Source: Carnobacterium inhibens subsp. inhibens DSM 13024 (lineage in GTDB: Bacteria; Bacillota; Bacilli; Lactobacillales; Carnobacteriaceae). From it: a stretch of DNA of 64,000 bases. The stretch is taken from the NCBI RefSeq assembly GCF_000746825.1, contig NZ_JQIV01000006.1:1330784-1394783 (forward strand), written 5' to 3'. Shown in pieces: positions 46,629 to 55,751 of this stretch (position 1 is its first letter; the number at the start of each line of letters is the position of its first letter). The notes beneath the pieces were generated by a model that did not search any database, had not been told where the DNA came from, and saw only the letters and a list, made by a program, of their open reading frames with translations. The position numbers and the translations under genes were made by a program.

Positions 46629-47507
46629 ATGGAAGAATACGAAGCTTTACAAGCAAAATTAAAGACTCTGTTAAAAAAAGAAACCTCTGCCAAAATAAGA
46701 TACGAAGAAAATAATGAACGCTACGAACTAGCAAAGGAAACTTTTGATAAAGAAAGTGAAGATGTCGAAAAGTTACAAACGGAATCCTTGTCCACTTTTT
46801 TAAAACGTATGGTTGGAAATTATGATAAAAAATTAGACAAAGAAATGCAAGAACAGCTTACTGCTAAAATGGAATTAGATTTATCTTTAGCTTTATTGCT
46901 TGAAGCTAGAGAAGATTTAGCCGCTATTCAATCAGCTGTTGAGCAAAATACCGCTCAAATCAAACAATTAAAAGACGTTTTATACCGTCAAGATACTCAT
47001 TTCCGTGAAAAAATTACTGACGAAGAAATAAAACGGGCTCAGTTAAAACAAGAATTAATTGAATTAGATGAAGCATCTGCTGCTGGAGAAAAAGTATTGG
47101 AAGGCATTGATGATGCTCTAGAGGATTTAGATTCCGCTGATTCTTTTTCAACCTGGGATATGTTTACAGACAGCAGCCTTATATTTGATATGATGAAATA
47201 CGATAAAATTAATAAGGCTGAAGCTAAAATGAGCCAATTAGAACAACTATTAGAAAATTATACCAAAGAACTAAAAGACCTTTCTTTAGATACTTATCTT
47301 AGCTACGAAAAATTTAGCGGCATGGGTAAGACTTTCGACATTTTCTTTGATAATCTCTTTTCAGATTGGGATACAAAAGCAAAAATTGGCCGCAATATTG
47401 ATATGCTTGAAACGCTCGGCAAATCAATCGTCGACTTACAAGGCAAACTTGAACTAAACAGACAAGAGCTCGAAAAACAAATCAAAGAATCAGAAACTTT
47501 GTTTTAA
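46629..47507 (+). CDS. Coiled-coil protein of unknown function
   Basis: The 292-residue protein is highly charged and helical. Long heptad-like stretches cover about residues 5-150 (for example LLEAREDLAAIQSAVEQN and IKQLKDVLYRQDTHFREK) and 195-290 (SQLEQLLENYTKELKDL, LNRQELEKQIKESE). A middle part with DSADSFSTWDMFTDSSLIFDMMKYDK may be a separate small domain. No signal peptide or membrane segment, so cytosolic. The ATG at 46629 is weakly supported by GAGAGTGGG; a GTG four codons earlier is possible. No family recognised. Confidence 0.75.
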   Translation: MEEYEALQAKLKTLLKKETSAKIRYEENNERYELAKETFDKESEDVEKLQTESLSTFLKRMVGNYDKKLDKEMQEQLTAKMELDLSLALLLEAREDLAAIQSAVEQNTAQIKQLKDVLYRQDTHFREKITDEEIKRAQLKQELIELDEASAAGEKVLEGIDDALEDLDSADSFSTWDMFTDSSLIFDMMKYDKINKAEAKMSQLEQLLENYTKELKDLSLDTYLSYEKFSGMGKTFDIFFDNLFSDWDTKAKIGRNIDMLETLGKSIVDLQGKLELNRQELEKQIKESETLF

Positions 47508-47527
47508 AATAAAGCAAGAGGCTAGCT

Positions 47528-47578
47528 AAAAAACGTATTCACTTTTAGATTATTTTCTATCAAGTAAATACGTTTTTT
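47528..47578 (+). terminator. Terminator after the coiled-coil gene
   Basis: AAAAAACGTATT (47528-47539) pairs exactly with AATACGTTTTTT (47567-47578); the loop is 27 nt. Confidence 0.75.
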
Positions 47579-47703
47579 AATTTTATACATCTTGCAAAAT
47601 ATTGTGTTCTTACCTACTATCTATATAAATAGTATTTTTCATCCTTATCGTTCTCAAAAAGAGTTTGCGTGCCATATGGATAGTCTTATCAAACGGATAC
47701 GCT

Positions 47704-48318
47704 TTACAAAATAGCATACAATTGCTTAAAGTCATCAATTATATAATCAGAATTATCATTTTCTTCACTATTTTCATTAAAGTAACAAGCACTGATTCCT
47801 GCATTTTTTGCAGCTAATAGATCTAACTCTCGATCCCCAATCATAATTGCTTCATCGCGATGGATGGAGTGCTTATCTATCAGGTAATTAAGTGCATCTG
47901 GGATTGGTTTTCTTTCAAAACCATGCTCTAATGTAATGAAGTCAGCGAAATAACCATACAAACCATGACTCTTCAACAATGTTACCGATGATTCTCCTCT
48001 ATGAGTATACAAATAATTTTTTCTATTAGTTGAATGGATATAGTTGCAAATATCCTCAATTTCAGCGAACGGTTTGGCTAATGTAAGTTCTTTAATTTTT
48101 CGTTGGATTTGGTATTCATTTATAAACTCACTACTTATGTTATATTTCTTTTTATAGTAATTTAAAGTAAAAGCCATAGATACTTGCATTTTTTTTACTA
48201 TTTCATCTATTGGTTCTTCTATATTTTCTTTTTCCAGTAAGTCTTTAAAAATTTTTGCCATTACTGGGTAAGTATCAAAAAGTGTTCCATCAAAATCCCA
48301 AATCACATGTTTAAACAT
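47704..48318 (-). CDS. HAD-family hydrolase (phosphoglycolate-phosphatase-like)
   Basis: The 204-residue protein shows the HAD motifs: WDFDGTLFDTYP near residues 6-17 (nucleophile D and acid D), LYTHRGES (motif II region) and IMIGDRELDLLAAKNAG (motif IV). The helical cap between motifs I and II is of the PGP type. It dephosphorylates a small phospho-compound. The start at 48318 has GGAG 11 nt upstream; a GTG four codons earlier overlaps that site. Confidence 0.9.
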   Translation of the reverse strand: MFKHVIWDFDGTLFDTYPVMAKIFKDLLEKENIEEPIDEIVKKMQVSMAFTLNYYKKKYNISSEFINEYQIQRKIKELTLAKPFAEIEDICNYIHSTNRKNYLYTHRGESSVTLLKSHGLYGYFADFITLEHGFERKPIPDALNYLIDKHSIHRDEAIMIGDRELDLLAAKNAGISACYFNENSEENDNSDYIIDDFKQLYAIL

Positions 48319-48448
48319 ACTTAAATTCACTCCAAATCAATAGTTGTTTTTTTATAAAGTTATCTTTAAAAAAATATATTTAGAATACTCATAGTGATTA
48401 CACTATGATAAAATGCAGTTAATTATTATTTATGAAAAGAGGATACTT

Positions 48449-48880
48449 ATGATTCGAGACATGAAGATGACGGATGCTGAAGCCATCAGATTAATAAATG
48501 CAACATCTCTAGGATATGATATCTCTATAGAAATTACTAAAAAACAAATGGTAAAATTATTAGCTGATGTTAATCACCACTTCTTTTTCGTTGCTGAAGA
48601 GAACGGTCTAGTTGCAGGATATGTTCATGCAGAATTATATGAATCACTGTATTCTGAACCCATGTTGAATGTATTGGCTCTAGCAGTTGATCAAAAGCAT
48701 CAAAAAAAAGGCCTTGGAAAACAATTAATGCAGAAAATTGAATTCGTAGCCAGTGAACTTGGTCTAATTGGTGTACGATTAAATTCTGGAGAAACTAGGT
48801 TAGGAGCTCATAAATTTTATGAGTCTATTGGCTATACTAGTGATAAGTTTCAAAAGAGATTTCTAAAAATCATTTCTTGA
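48449..48880 (+). CDS. GNAT acetyltransferase
   Basis: The 143-residue protein is a single GNAT domain: IRDMKMTDAEAI at the start, the acetyl-CoA loop HQKKGLGKQLMQKIE (about 84-98) and GVRLNSGETRLGAHKFYESIGY near the end (in two runs: VRLNSGETRLGAHKFY, ESIGY). Resembles amine or aminoglycoside-6'-type acetyltransferases; substrate unknown. AAAGAGGA precedes the ATG. Confidence 0.9.
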   Translation: MIRDMKMTDAEAIRLINATSLGYDISIEITKKQMVKLLADVNHHFFFVAEENGLVAGYVHAELYESLYSEPMLNVLALAVDQKHQKKGLGKQLMQKIEFVASELGLIGVRLNSGETRLGAHKFYESIGYTSDKFQKRFLKIIS

Positions 48881-48906
48881 ATATAACTCAAAATCATGTC
48901 CTTAAA

Positions 48907-49365
48907 CTACCGATAAAATCCTGTCTTCCCTGAAAAATAATCTCTTATTGCATCTTCATGCTGTTGATTAGCAATTTCTGGCAAGTTGTCTCTAGAAAAG
49001 AATCGTAAATCTAACGTTTCAGCATGGTCGATAGATATGCTGCTTTCAATGGTTTCAAAAATAAACATGGTTGTAATTGTTTGGGCTTTATCTCCATTTG
49101 GATAAGTATCAAAGTAATTAGAATAAATACCTAATAGCGCTGTAATTTTGACTTGTATCCCCGTTTCTTCTAAAACTTCTCTAATTGCAGCGCGTTCAAC
49201 AGACTCCCCTTTCTCAATAGCTCCTCCTGGTAAGCCCCACAATTTTTTGTCACTTCGTAACTGCAATAAAATTTCATTATTTTGATTGGTCAGGATTCCA
49301 CCTGAAAAATTCAAGATAATTTCTTGATTGCCAACATAACTTCTTATCCAACGTATATAGTCCAT
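48907..49365 (-). CDS. Nudix hydrolase
   Basis: The 152-residue protein carries a complete Nudix box, GGAIEKGESVERAAIREVLE ETGI at about residues 46-69, matching G-x5-E-x7-REUxEExGU. It cleaves a nucleoside diphosphate linked to another moiety. N-terminal RWIRSYVGNQEIILNFSGGIL is typical of the MutT-like group in lactic acid bacteria. AGGGAG precedes the ATG. Confidence 0.92.
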   Translation of the reverse strand: MDYIRWIRSYVGNQEIILNFSGGILTNQNNEILLQLRSDKKLWGLPGGAIEKGESVERAAIREVLEETGIQVKITALLGIYSNYFDTYPNGDKAQTITTMFIFETIESSISIDHAETLDLRFFSRDNLPEIANQQHEDAIRDYFSGKTGFYR

Positions 49366-49386
49366 CTAGCACTCCCTTAATATTAT

Positions 49387-49668
49387 CTATTTATTAGCCA
49401 GTTCCGATTTCTCCAAATTAATAGGTGTGATTTCATTATTTTTAAATATATCAATAGACTCCATTTTTATAAAATTCTGATGTTCAAACGTAATTTTCAC
49501 GATCCAAGGCATTAATGCTTTTATTTTTGAAAAGCTTTCGAATCCAAAGTGAGGATTAAAATGATTAATAATGGTACTTAGAGCCGTTCCATGACTACCA
49601 ATGACACAATTTGCTTCAGCCTGAGTAACGGATGTCCCTGCGTTATAAATATGTACAATTCTTTTCTG
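49387..49668 (-). pseudogene. Truncated histidine phosphatase gene (C-terminal remnant)
   Basis: On the minus strand a frame without a start codon encodes about 93 residues that match the C-terminal half of histidine phosphatases: VIGSHGTALSTIINHF (the second active-site histidine), then FGFESFSKIKALMPWIVKITF and a normal-looking end with stop at 49387. The N-terminal half with the RHGxT motif is missing, and an in-frame TAA closes the frame at 49669-49671. It is a 5'-deleted relic just after the Nudix gene promoter region. Confidence 0.75.
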
Positions 49669-49729
49669 TTAAATTTTCAACCTAGGAGTGGTATATGAAA
49701 TTAATGACAGCAATTAAATTAAAATATAC

Positions 49730-49972
49730 CTACTGAATAGGGTAAATTAACTGATTGTCCACAAATATTCTACAATTGATTGTAAAGTTACCACCAATTG
49801 AGACTTTTACTTCTTCATTTCCAGATAATTCACCTCGTAGTCTTGCTCTAAATCCTAAACCTATATTTTCATCTTGTAATTGATTATCTACATAAAGTTT
49901 TTCACCTGAAAACCAACCATTTTCTACTGTAATTTGTTGTCCTTTGTATGTAACTTCGAATTTTTTGCTCAT
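49730..49972 (-). CDS. Small soluble protein of unknown function
   Basis: The 80-residue protein is rich in beta-strand pattern: FEVTYKGQQITVENGWFSGE, KLYVDNQLQDEN, ARLRGELSGNEEVKVSIGG and CRIFVDNQLIYP. The VDNQL element occurs twice (about residues 28-32 and 71-75), suggesting two similar strand hairpins. No signal peptide. AGAGAGGAC lies upstream of the ATG. I do not recognise a characterised family. Confidence 0.65.
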   Translation of the reverse strand: MSKKFEVTYKGQQITVENGWFSGEKLYVDNQLQDENIGLGFRARLRGELSGNEEVKVSIGGNFTINCRIFVDNQLIYPIQ

Positions 49973-50030
49973 TTATTTTGCGTCCTCTCTTTTTTAGATG
50001 CATTATTTTTTAATACCTTTCAAATATCTA

Positions 50031-50801
50031 TTATGTAGTAATTTTCTTTAAACGATTTAGCAGCACTCGTTTATTTTCTTCTAAATTGACTTTAAAATAA
50101 ACAGCTCTTAAGTAATTGCGTACATTACTAATCATTCGAGTATCTAAATGACTATAGCTTTGCTTTGATAAAAAATTACTAATCAGTCGATCTATCATAC
50201 TGAGATACTCTTGAGATAATCCATAACGGTTTATCAATGCAGCGCTAGGAGTGGAAAGTCTTTCTATTTCATCATCTTCGTAGACAAAAGAATCATTTAC
50301 ACAAAATAATATAGACTCTAAAGTTTTATCATATAGATCTTGTTCAAATAATGGATGAGTAACGATTTCATCTAACAAATCAGTACAATGAGCAATTGAA
50401 TGTGCCCACCCCTTTTCATTAGTAAATCCCCTTCTATCTTGTTCGTTTAAAAGAAAAAAACACGTTTTATCTACACTAAAAGAAATATGAAATTTTTCTA
50501 GAAAAGATTGTTCTTTATTTATCAGTATACCTAATGTAAGTGCCGAAAAGGACCGTTTATAAACAGTATCATCATTTTTAGAACCTATTTTATATAGGAA
50601 ATATTGATTAGTAACTAATTGCTCAAATAAATTTTTTAATTGAGCATTCGTTAAGTAATTCTTCGTAATTATTTCTAAAAAAGAGTTATAGACTAATTTG
50701 TCTCTAATATAAGGGTTGGGATTGCCTATATTTAGTACCATCTCTTTTAGAAGTAACTTGTTGTTACTGTAATTTTTCTCTTCCAACTTTTCAATTAGCA
50801 T
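50031..50801 (-). CDS. DUF2785-family protein
   Basis: The 256-residue protein is alpha-helical and has the hallmark DRRGFTNEKGWAHSIAHCTDLL near residues 122-143 (here written as DRRGFTNEKGW, AHSIAHCTDLL), typical of DUF2785. Function is unknown; the repeated HxxAH pattern suggests a metal site. AAGGAGC precedes the ATG. A single-gene unit. Confidence 0.82.
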   Translation of the reverse strand: MLIEKLEEKNYSNNKLLLKEMVLNIGNPNPYIRDKLVYNSFLEIITKNYLTNAQLKNLFEQLVTNQYFLYKIGSKNDDTVYKRSFSALTLGILINKEQSFLEKFHISFSVDKTCFFLLNEQDRRGFTNEKGWAHSIAHCTDLLDEIVTHPLFEQDLYDKTLESILFCVNDSFVYEDDEIERLSTPSAALINRYGLSQEYLSMIDRLISNFLSKQSYSHLDTRMISNVRNYLRAVYFKVNLEENKRVLLNRLKKITT

Positions 50802-51079
50802 TTTTTAGCTCCTTAAAAATAGTAACTGTTTTATTTATATCCAATAGACATAAAACAAGAAATGATTAAATAAAAATTAAATTAAAACTACATTGTTCTA
50901 ATATTTCAAGTATATTAATCTTATTCCAAAAGAACAATACTTTTTTGCTACTAGTTAACAGATATAAATTTCTACATTGTTTTCAATAAACTATTTCCTG
51001 TATGATTAACGTATGAAAGCTTCCTTTTTCCAGTTAATACTTGTTTAGCAAGTTTTTACTAAACTTCAACCCACTTAAA

Positions 51080-51155
51080 TGGAGGAGTTATATTGAAAAA
51101 AAAGTAATAAATTTAGTTTTATTAACCATTGTTCCGAATAGAAATTAATTCATTT
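51080..51155 (+). pseudogene. Relic of a short exported-protein gene
   Basis: GGAGGAG (51081-51087) is followed by TTG and a run of A, then a stop. If one A is removed from the run, the frame reads VINLVLLTIVPNRN and stops, which looks like the start of a signal peptide. It appears to be a broken gene start; nothing else of the gene remains. Weak evidence. Confidence 0.3.
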
Positions 51156-51236
51156 TAAGATGGTCTATCTATTAGGTTACAGTTTTAAATAAAACCTAAT
51201 AACTATGTTTAAACTTTTTAAGGGAGGTACGTAATA

Positions 51237-51626
51237 ATGAAGAACTGTATTTTTTGTAATGATATACATCCTGAACAAATAATAAAAGAAACAGAAAACT
51301 TTTTTATCGTCTTTGATATAAACCCTATTCAAAAAGGGCATTTATTGATTATAAGCAAAGAGCATTATGCCAACATTTATGATTTACCAAGTGAGACGTT
51401 ACATGAATTAATTGATTTAGAAAAACATATGATAAAACTTATAGAAAATAACTTTGAAGTTTTAGGAGTTACCTCTATAAAAAATAATGGTAATTCTATG
51501 ATGGAAGGAACGCATTTTCATTTACATATCATTCCTCGTTACATACAAGATGGATTTTGGGCTAATCAGAAAGTAATTGAACATGCTTTTGATACCGATA
51601 TCCTTCGTTCATTTCTAACTGACTAA
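51237..51626 (+). CDS. HIT-family hydrolase
   Basis: The 129-residue protein has the histidine triad THFHLHIIPRY (about 92-102), plus CIFC at the N-terminus (zinc-type HIT pattern start) and GHLLIISKEHYAN. HIT proteins hydrolyse nucleoside phosphoramidates or dinucleoside polyphosphates. Compared with common Hint relatives the protein is short but complete. GGGAGG precedes the ATG. Confidence 0.92.
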   Translation: MKNCIFCNDIHPEQIIKETENFFIVFDINPIQKGHLLIISKEHYANIYDLPSETLHELIDLEKHMIKLIENNFEVLGVTSIKNNGNSMMEGTHFHLHIIPRYIQDGFWANQKVIEHAFDTDILRSFLTD

Positions 51627-51687
51627 TTTAATAAATTTCAATGAAAAAATATATAATAATCGGTTTATAGAAAGGAGACGTCGTTTC

Positions 51688-52044
51688 ATGTTCTATACTA
51701 TTATCCAGATCTTATTTATCTTAATTTTCCTTGCACGACTAATCAGTTTATTCTTTTTTCATTTCAAAAAATACTCCCCAAAAATCATGTGGTTTTTAAC
51801 TAATGTTCCATTAGAAGAATACGATATAAAAAAATTCAGTCCCGAGACTCTTATAAAATTAAAGACTGTATTTACGATAGAAACATTCTTTGTAGTTGGA
51901 GGCTCAAATATTATCTTATTTTATTTTTATAATTTAAATTCTGATATGAGATTACTATTTGCTCTATTCTTAGCAATAAACAATTCTTTCTTTAGTAAAT
52001 GGATAAATAAAATTTTAGCTTTTGAAAAAGTAAGTAGTCATTAA
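51688..52044 (+). CDS. Small membrane protein of unknown function
   Basis: 118 residues with a first membrane helix at about 1-24, a linker with MWFLTNVPLEEYDIKKFS, and two further helices (about 64-85 and 89-108). AAAGGAG precedes the ATG. No family recognised. Probably a single unit ending in the strong terminator downstream. Confidence 0.65.
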   Translation: MFYTIIQILFILIFLARLISLFFFHFKKYSPKIMWFLTNVPLEEYDIKKFSPETLIKLKTVFTIETFFVVGGSNIILFYFYNLNSDMRLLFALFLAINNSFFSKWINKILAFEKVSSH

Positions 52045-52106
52045 ATAAAACAAGCTGGCTTTAGGAAGAGTTATTTTATGATTACCTAATTTTAAGAGAA
52101 ATGCAC

Positions 52107-52157
52107 AAAAAAATCCTATTCTACTCCCAAAAAGGGTATAGAATAGGATTTTTTTTT
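52107..52157. terminator. Bidirectional terminator
   Basis: A 17-bp stem, AAAAAAATCCTATTCTA (52107-52123) with its complement (52139-52155), has long A and T runs and serves the converging genes on both sides. Confidence 0.92.
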
Positions 52158-52163
52158 TTAGCC

Positions 52164-52721
52164 TTATCTAATTGTATTTAAAGCTTTCGTCCATAACAAC
52201 AAGTCATCAAACATGCCTTGTGCATTTACTTTATTGTAGTCATTTGGTTTGAAAACACTCATGTTTTCAAAGTCCGTCATTAATGAGAAGTTTGTTGTTG
52301 TGTGCACTGATGCTACACTCAATTCTCCTAAGATCACACGCATATTTTCGTGAGCACGTGCGCCACCTAAACTGCCGTATCCAACTAATGCTGCTGCTTT
52401 GTTCGCTACTTCTACTTTTAAGAAGTCGGTCGCATTTTTCAATGCTCCCCCTACTGCATGGTTGTATTCTGGAGTGATAAACACATATCCGTCAAATGAA
52501 GCCATTTTTTCAGACCATGCTTGAATAGCTGCGCCAGCTGTTGCTTGACGTTCTTCAGAAAGTTTAGCACCTAACAATGGCAAGTCGTAATCTGCTAAAG
52601 CAACCATTTCATACTCGACACCTTCGTCATTTCTGTTTACTGCAAATTCGTGGATCCATTCTGTTACTGCTGCTGAATTTCTTCCTTCACGTACGCTTCC
52701 TGAGATAATACCGATTTTCAT
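52164..52721 (-). CDS. NADPH-dependent FMN reductase
   Basis: The 185-residue flavodoxin-like protein has the FMN-binding start KIGIISGSVREGRNSAAV and FITPEYNHAVGGALKNATDFL, the two hallmarks of the family. It reduces flavins, quinones or azo compounds. The start at 52721 follows AAGGGGAC. The frame is open for 30 more codons upstream (SVFTRMSETLFGKTEQTT), but without a good start site; this could be an alternative N-terminus. A dyad 140 nt upstream suggests redox control. Confidence 0.9.
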   Translation of the reverse strand: MKIGIISGSVREGRNSAAVTEWIHEFAVNRNDEGVEYEMVALADYDLPLLGAKLSEERQATAGAAIQAWSEKMASFDGYVFITPEYNHAVGGALKNATDFLKVEVANKAAALVGYGSLGGARAHENMRVILGELSVASVHTTTNFSLMTDFENMSVFKPNDYNKVNAQGMFDDLLLWTKALNTIR

Positions 52722-52863
52722 ATTGTTCGTCCCCTTTTCTTCTCGTGTTGTTTGTTCTGTTTTTCCGAATAAAGTTTCGCTCATTCGAGTAAATACCGAT
52801 TTGTTAGCCAATGCGTGCCCTCCATTACTGATTCATTAATTGAAGGTCACCCATCAATTAACA

Positions 52864-52890
52864 CTTACATTTTGTAAGTACATGTATTAG
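52864..52890. promoter_or_regulatory. Candidate operator of a thiol-based regulator
   Basis: CTTACA-TTT-TGTAAG (52864-52878) is a dyad followed directly by TACATGTA. It resembles the sites of HxlR-type redox regulators such as YodB, which control quinone and azo reductases. The regulator here is unknown; the HxlR gene at 62449 is one possibility. Confidence 0.4.
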
Positions 52891-53040
52891 TATGCCACAG
52901 ACCAAAATTTATTTCAAGTCTAATTATTATTAATTAAAGGTTTTTACAAAAAATAAGTAAAAATCCCAATTCTTTTGCATCTTATAAACAGATCTTGTTA
53001 AAAAATGATCTAAAAAATCAATTTGATATTTTTCATCGCA

Positions 53041-53084
53041 AAAAAGTCAGCTAAACGATTAGTGGTCGTTTAGCTGACTTTTTT
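53041..53084 (-). terminator. Terminator of the cupin gene
   Basis: A perfect 18-bp stem (53041-53058 with 53066-53083), 7-nt loop, with T-runs on both strands. Confidence 0.92.
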
Positions 53085-53103
53085 TTGTGTTTAAATCTTA
53101 TTA

Positions 53104-53517
53104 TTAGTCGTCAATACTTTTTGGCGCATCTTCTCGTAAGCGATGAATCGTTCCTTGTTTGTGTTCTGGACTTGAATAAATCGTATATAGTTTCATAGAC
53201 TTACCACCAGTGTTAATAATGTTGTGCCACATATTTGCTGGAACAATTACTGCATCATTCTTTGTGATCGCCCTTTCGAAATTCAGATTATCCTTGGTGG
53301 ATCCCATTTGGCAAATACCTTGTCCCTCTTCAATACGAATAAATTGGTCACTATATTTGTGAACTTCTAATCCAGCTTCATCATTGGGTTGTATGGACAT
53401 GACCGTTAATTGCAATTTGTCGCCAGTCCATATCGTTGTACGGAAATTGTCGTTTTGATTAGTAGCATCTTCAATATTTAACATATATGGCTTCTTGCCA
53501 TAATCTTTATAATCCAT
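53104..53517 (-). CDS. Cupin-domain protein
   Basis: The 137-residue protein is a single cupin: LEVHKYSDQFIRIEEGQGIC (motif 1, about 57-76, with a single H instead of HxH) and AVIVPANMWHNIINTG (motif 2, about 94-109). The reduced first motif means metal binding may be altered. The start at 53517 follows AGGAGG. A cre-like site lies about 65 nt upstream, so the gene may be under carbon control. Function unknown. Confidence 0.8.
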   Translation of the reverse strand: MDYKDYGKKPYMLNIEDATNQNDNFRTTIWTGDKLQLTVMSIQPNDEAGLEVHKYSDQFIRIEEGQGICQMGSTKDNLNFERAITKNDAVIVPANMWHNIINTGGKSMKLYTIYSSPEHKQGTIHRLREDAPKSIDD

Positions 53518-53582
53518 TGTTGCTTTCCTCCTAACCGACTTAAGATAGTATAGTACAACAGTTACAGAATATTTCATATTTA

Positions 53583-53596
53583 TTGTAGCGCTTTCA
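53583..53596. promoter_or_regulatory. cre-like site upstream of the cupin gene
   Basis: TTGTAGCGCTTTCA matches 12 of 14 cre positions, with a good CGCTTTCA half. A similar CGAAAGCGCTCTC element occurs near 54395 before the membrane-protein gene at 53934. Confidence 0.35.
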
Positions 53597-53637
53597 ATTT
53601 AAAAAGTCATCTTTGAGTGCCTTAATTTAAAACGAAC

Positions 53638-53895
53638 TTACTCAATTTCAGCTTCAATAATGGTTTCTTTTCCATCCGTTGAAATTTTACTTTCTCCACG
53701 GGACTTGTTATTTTTATTTTCCCATTCAATATAGTAATCATTACCCTTTTTTTCTGTAGATAGAATAGTTGCTTCACCTAGATGGTTGCTATATTCTTCA
53801 ATAACTATTTTTTCAGCTTCAGTTTCAGATAGTGTTGAACAACCTGTTAATAAAAAAAATAACGTTAGATAACCGAGGAAAGATTGTTTTTTCAT
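53638..53895 (-). CDS. Small lipoprotein
   Basis: 85 residues with a signal peptide (MKKQSFLGYLTLFFL) and lipobox LLTGC at about 16-20. The mature part SETEAEKIVIEEYSNHLGEA followed by YYIEWENKNNKSRG resembles one PepSY-like unit. Presumably anchored outside the membrane. It follows the 124-residue membrane protein gene by 38 nt on the same strand. A GGGGGAC-type site precedes the ATG. Confidence 0.7.
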   Translation of the reverse strand: MKKQSFLGYLTLFFLLTGCSTLSETEAEKIVIEEYSNHLGEATILSTEKKGNDYYIEWENKNNKSRGESKISTDGKETIIEAEIE

Positions 53896-53933
53896 AATGT
53901 GTCCCCCTTCTTAGCGTTTTTTATAGAAATTAA

Positions 53934-54308
53934 CTACAGCTTTAATTTTTTAAGAATAATCATTGAAGTAAAAAAACCGAGAGATAATGATCCCAAGAAT
54001 AAGACCAATGAAGGAAGCATTTGATTTAATCCTTCACCATAAAAATAATCTTGAAACAGCTTAAAAAAAATAAAACCAATAAACGCAGACATCAAAAGTC
54101 CAATAATATAAAATAATATTGTATGACTAAACGAGCTGTTGTCACTCACTTTTTCATCTTCATTATTCATGCTTCCACCGGTGTGAAGAGGCTTAGCCCC
54201 ATCTAATGAATTTTTATCTGCATTTTGTCCAACGTTGACTCTAGCGTATAAAGAACTTGAGATGTTGCTCTTTTGATTGTATCGATGCTGCTTATCCCGA
54301 TCGCTCAT
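53934..54308 (-). CDS. Membrane protein of unknown function
   Basis: 124 residues: a polar N-terminal part (about 1-60, with SDRDKQHRYNQKSNISSS) and two membrane helices (about 64-86 and 96-120). Start at 54308 after AAAGGAG; a GTG three codons earlier overlaps that site. No family recognised. Probably co-transcribed with the lipoprotein gene that follows. Confidence 0.6.
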   Translation of the reverse strand: MSDRDKQHRYNQKSNISSSLYARVNVGQNADKNSLDGAKPLHTGGSMNNEDEKVSDNSSFSHTILFYIIGLLMSAFIGFIFFKLFQDYFYGEGLNQMLPSLVLFLGSLSLGFFTSMIILKKLKL

Positions 54309-54584
54309 TTTAAACACTCCTTTTATTTTACTTACCCATTTATTGAATGACTAACTTAATATAAGGTTATATTTATTTTTAGTATACCATAATCGAAAGC
54401 GCTCTCTCGCTTATTTATAATGAAAATAAAGATTTACGTAATTATAGCATTACAGGACAAATCATTGAACTCAATATAATTTTTGTGCTTTTTTCACTCA
54501 TTTGGATAATAACTTCGAACATCTTAAACTAGTATTTAAACCTTATGTTAAGTAGTCAATCATCCTTTAAAAAGCTATTACTAC

Positions 54585-55751
54585 TTATAATGGTTCTATA
54601 GTTTTGCCCTTCTCAATAAGGAGGGTTACTACAATAAGTATGAGGACAAAACCAACTAAAAATAGTGGGAATAGATTCATACTGACACGTTGAAACAGTA
54701 TTCCTAATAATGGAGGTAGTATAGTAACTCCAACATAACCAAAAGCTACTTGAAATCCAATAATTGCTCCCGAGTTTCTTGCTCCAAATCTTTCAGGTGT
54801 TTCATGCATCATAGTAGGAAAAATCGCTGCACAGCCGAGTCCAATAAGTATAAATCCAATGTATAAGATACTACCTCTTCCAATAGCAACCGTACAAATA
54901 CCTATAAGAAGTATGCTTTCACTCAGCAATAGTAATTTAGGGTTAGATAGCCAAAAAGTAACAAATCCTGAGATAATTCTTCCTAACGTTATGCTTGCAA
55001 AAAACAAAGATAGAATAAAACTAGCACTTGCTGCAGTTACTGACTTTATTTCGACTAAATAACTACTCCCCCATAAAAAAATAGTTCCTTCTATACCAAC
55101 ATAAAACAAGAATGATAATAGAGACCACATAACTCCCTTCTGTTTTAATAATGCTCCAAAAGATAGTTTACTTTTATTAGGTTCTATAGCTACTTTTTGT
55201 TCGTTTTGCTTCCAAAGTGGAAGAGAAAACAATAAAATAAAAGCTAATATTAATTGAATGCTACCAATAATCAAATAACCATTTCTCCAAGAAAAATGGT
55301 TGTCTAAAACAACTCCCATAATTATTGGTCCTAACGTTGCTCCCATTCCCCAGAAAGCATGTAACCAATTCATATGATATGCTTTCAAATTAGAAGATAC
55401 GTAGTTATTTACAGAAGTGTCAATAGCCCCAGCTCCAAAACCTAAGGGTAGCGCTGCAACGATTAATAAAAAGAAATTCTTTGTGAACGCAAACCCTATC
55501 AATCCCATCGCCGTGAGCAAAATACTACTCAATACTAATTTTCCTGTTCCTGTTTTTTGAGTGATTCGTATCGTCTGTAAACTAGAAATAACAGTACAAA
55601 CTGCAATCGCCATTGAAATAATTCCAACTGCACTATATGTAACATGAAACTCTCCTACCATATCAGGCCAAGCTACTCCTAAAAGAGAGTCTGGCAATCC
55701 TAAACTGATATAGGTGATGTAAATAATAAATATAAAAATTATATTACGCAT
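54585..55751 (-). CDS. MFS transporter
   Basis: The 388-residue protein has twelve predicted helices. The first contains YISLGLPDSLLGVAWPDM and is followed by a typical MFS loop; LGFGAGAIDTSVNNYV (about 100-115) and NWLHAFWGMGATLGP (about 128-142) resemble the FucP/YfkF-like sugar group. It may import or export a sugar or small molecule. The start at 55751 follows TGGAGG. Single-gene unit. Confidence 0.88.
   Translation of the reverse strand: MRNIIFIFIIYITYISLGLPDSLLGVAWPDMVGEFHVTYSAVGIISMAIAVCTVISSLQTIRITQKTGTGKLVLSSILLTAMGLIGFAFTKNFFLLIVAALPLGFGAGAIDTSVNNYVSSNLKAYHMNWLHAFWGMGATLGPIIMGVVLDNHFSWRNGYLIIGSIQLILAFILLFSLPLWKQNEQKVAIEPNKSKLSFGALLKQKGVMWSLLSFLFYVGIEGTIFLWGSSYLVEIKSVTAASASFILSLFFASITLGRIISGFVTFWLSNPKLLLLSESILLIGICTVAIGRGSILYIGFILIGLGCAAIFPTMMHETPERFGARNSGAIIGFQVAFGYVGVTILPPLLGILFQRVSMNLFPLFLVGFVLILIVVTLLIEKGKTIEPL

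Noticed and set aside
54380..54410. CGAAAGCGCTCTC as a cre site before the membrane-protein gene at 53934.
   Set aside because: The flanks do not match the CcpA consensus well enough and the match is weaker than the other candidates, so it is only mentioned.
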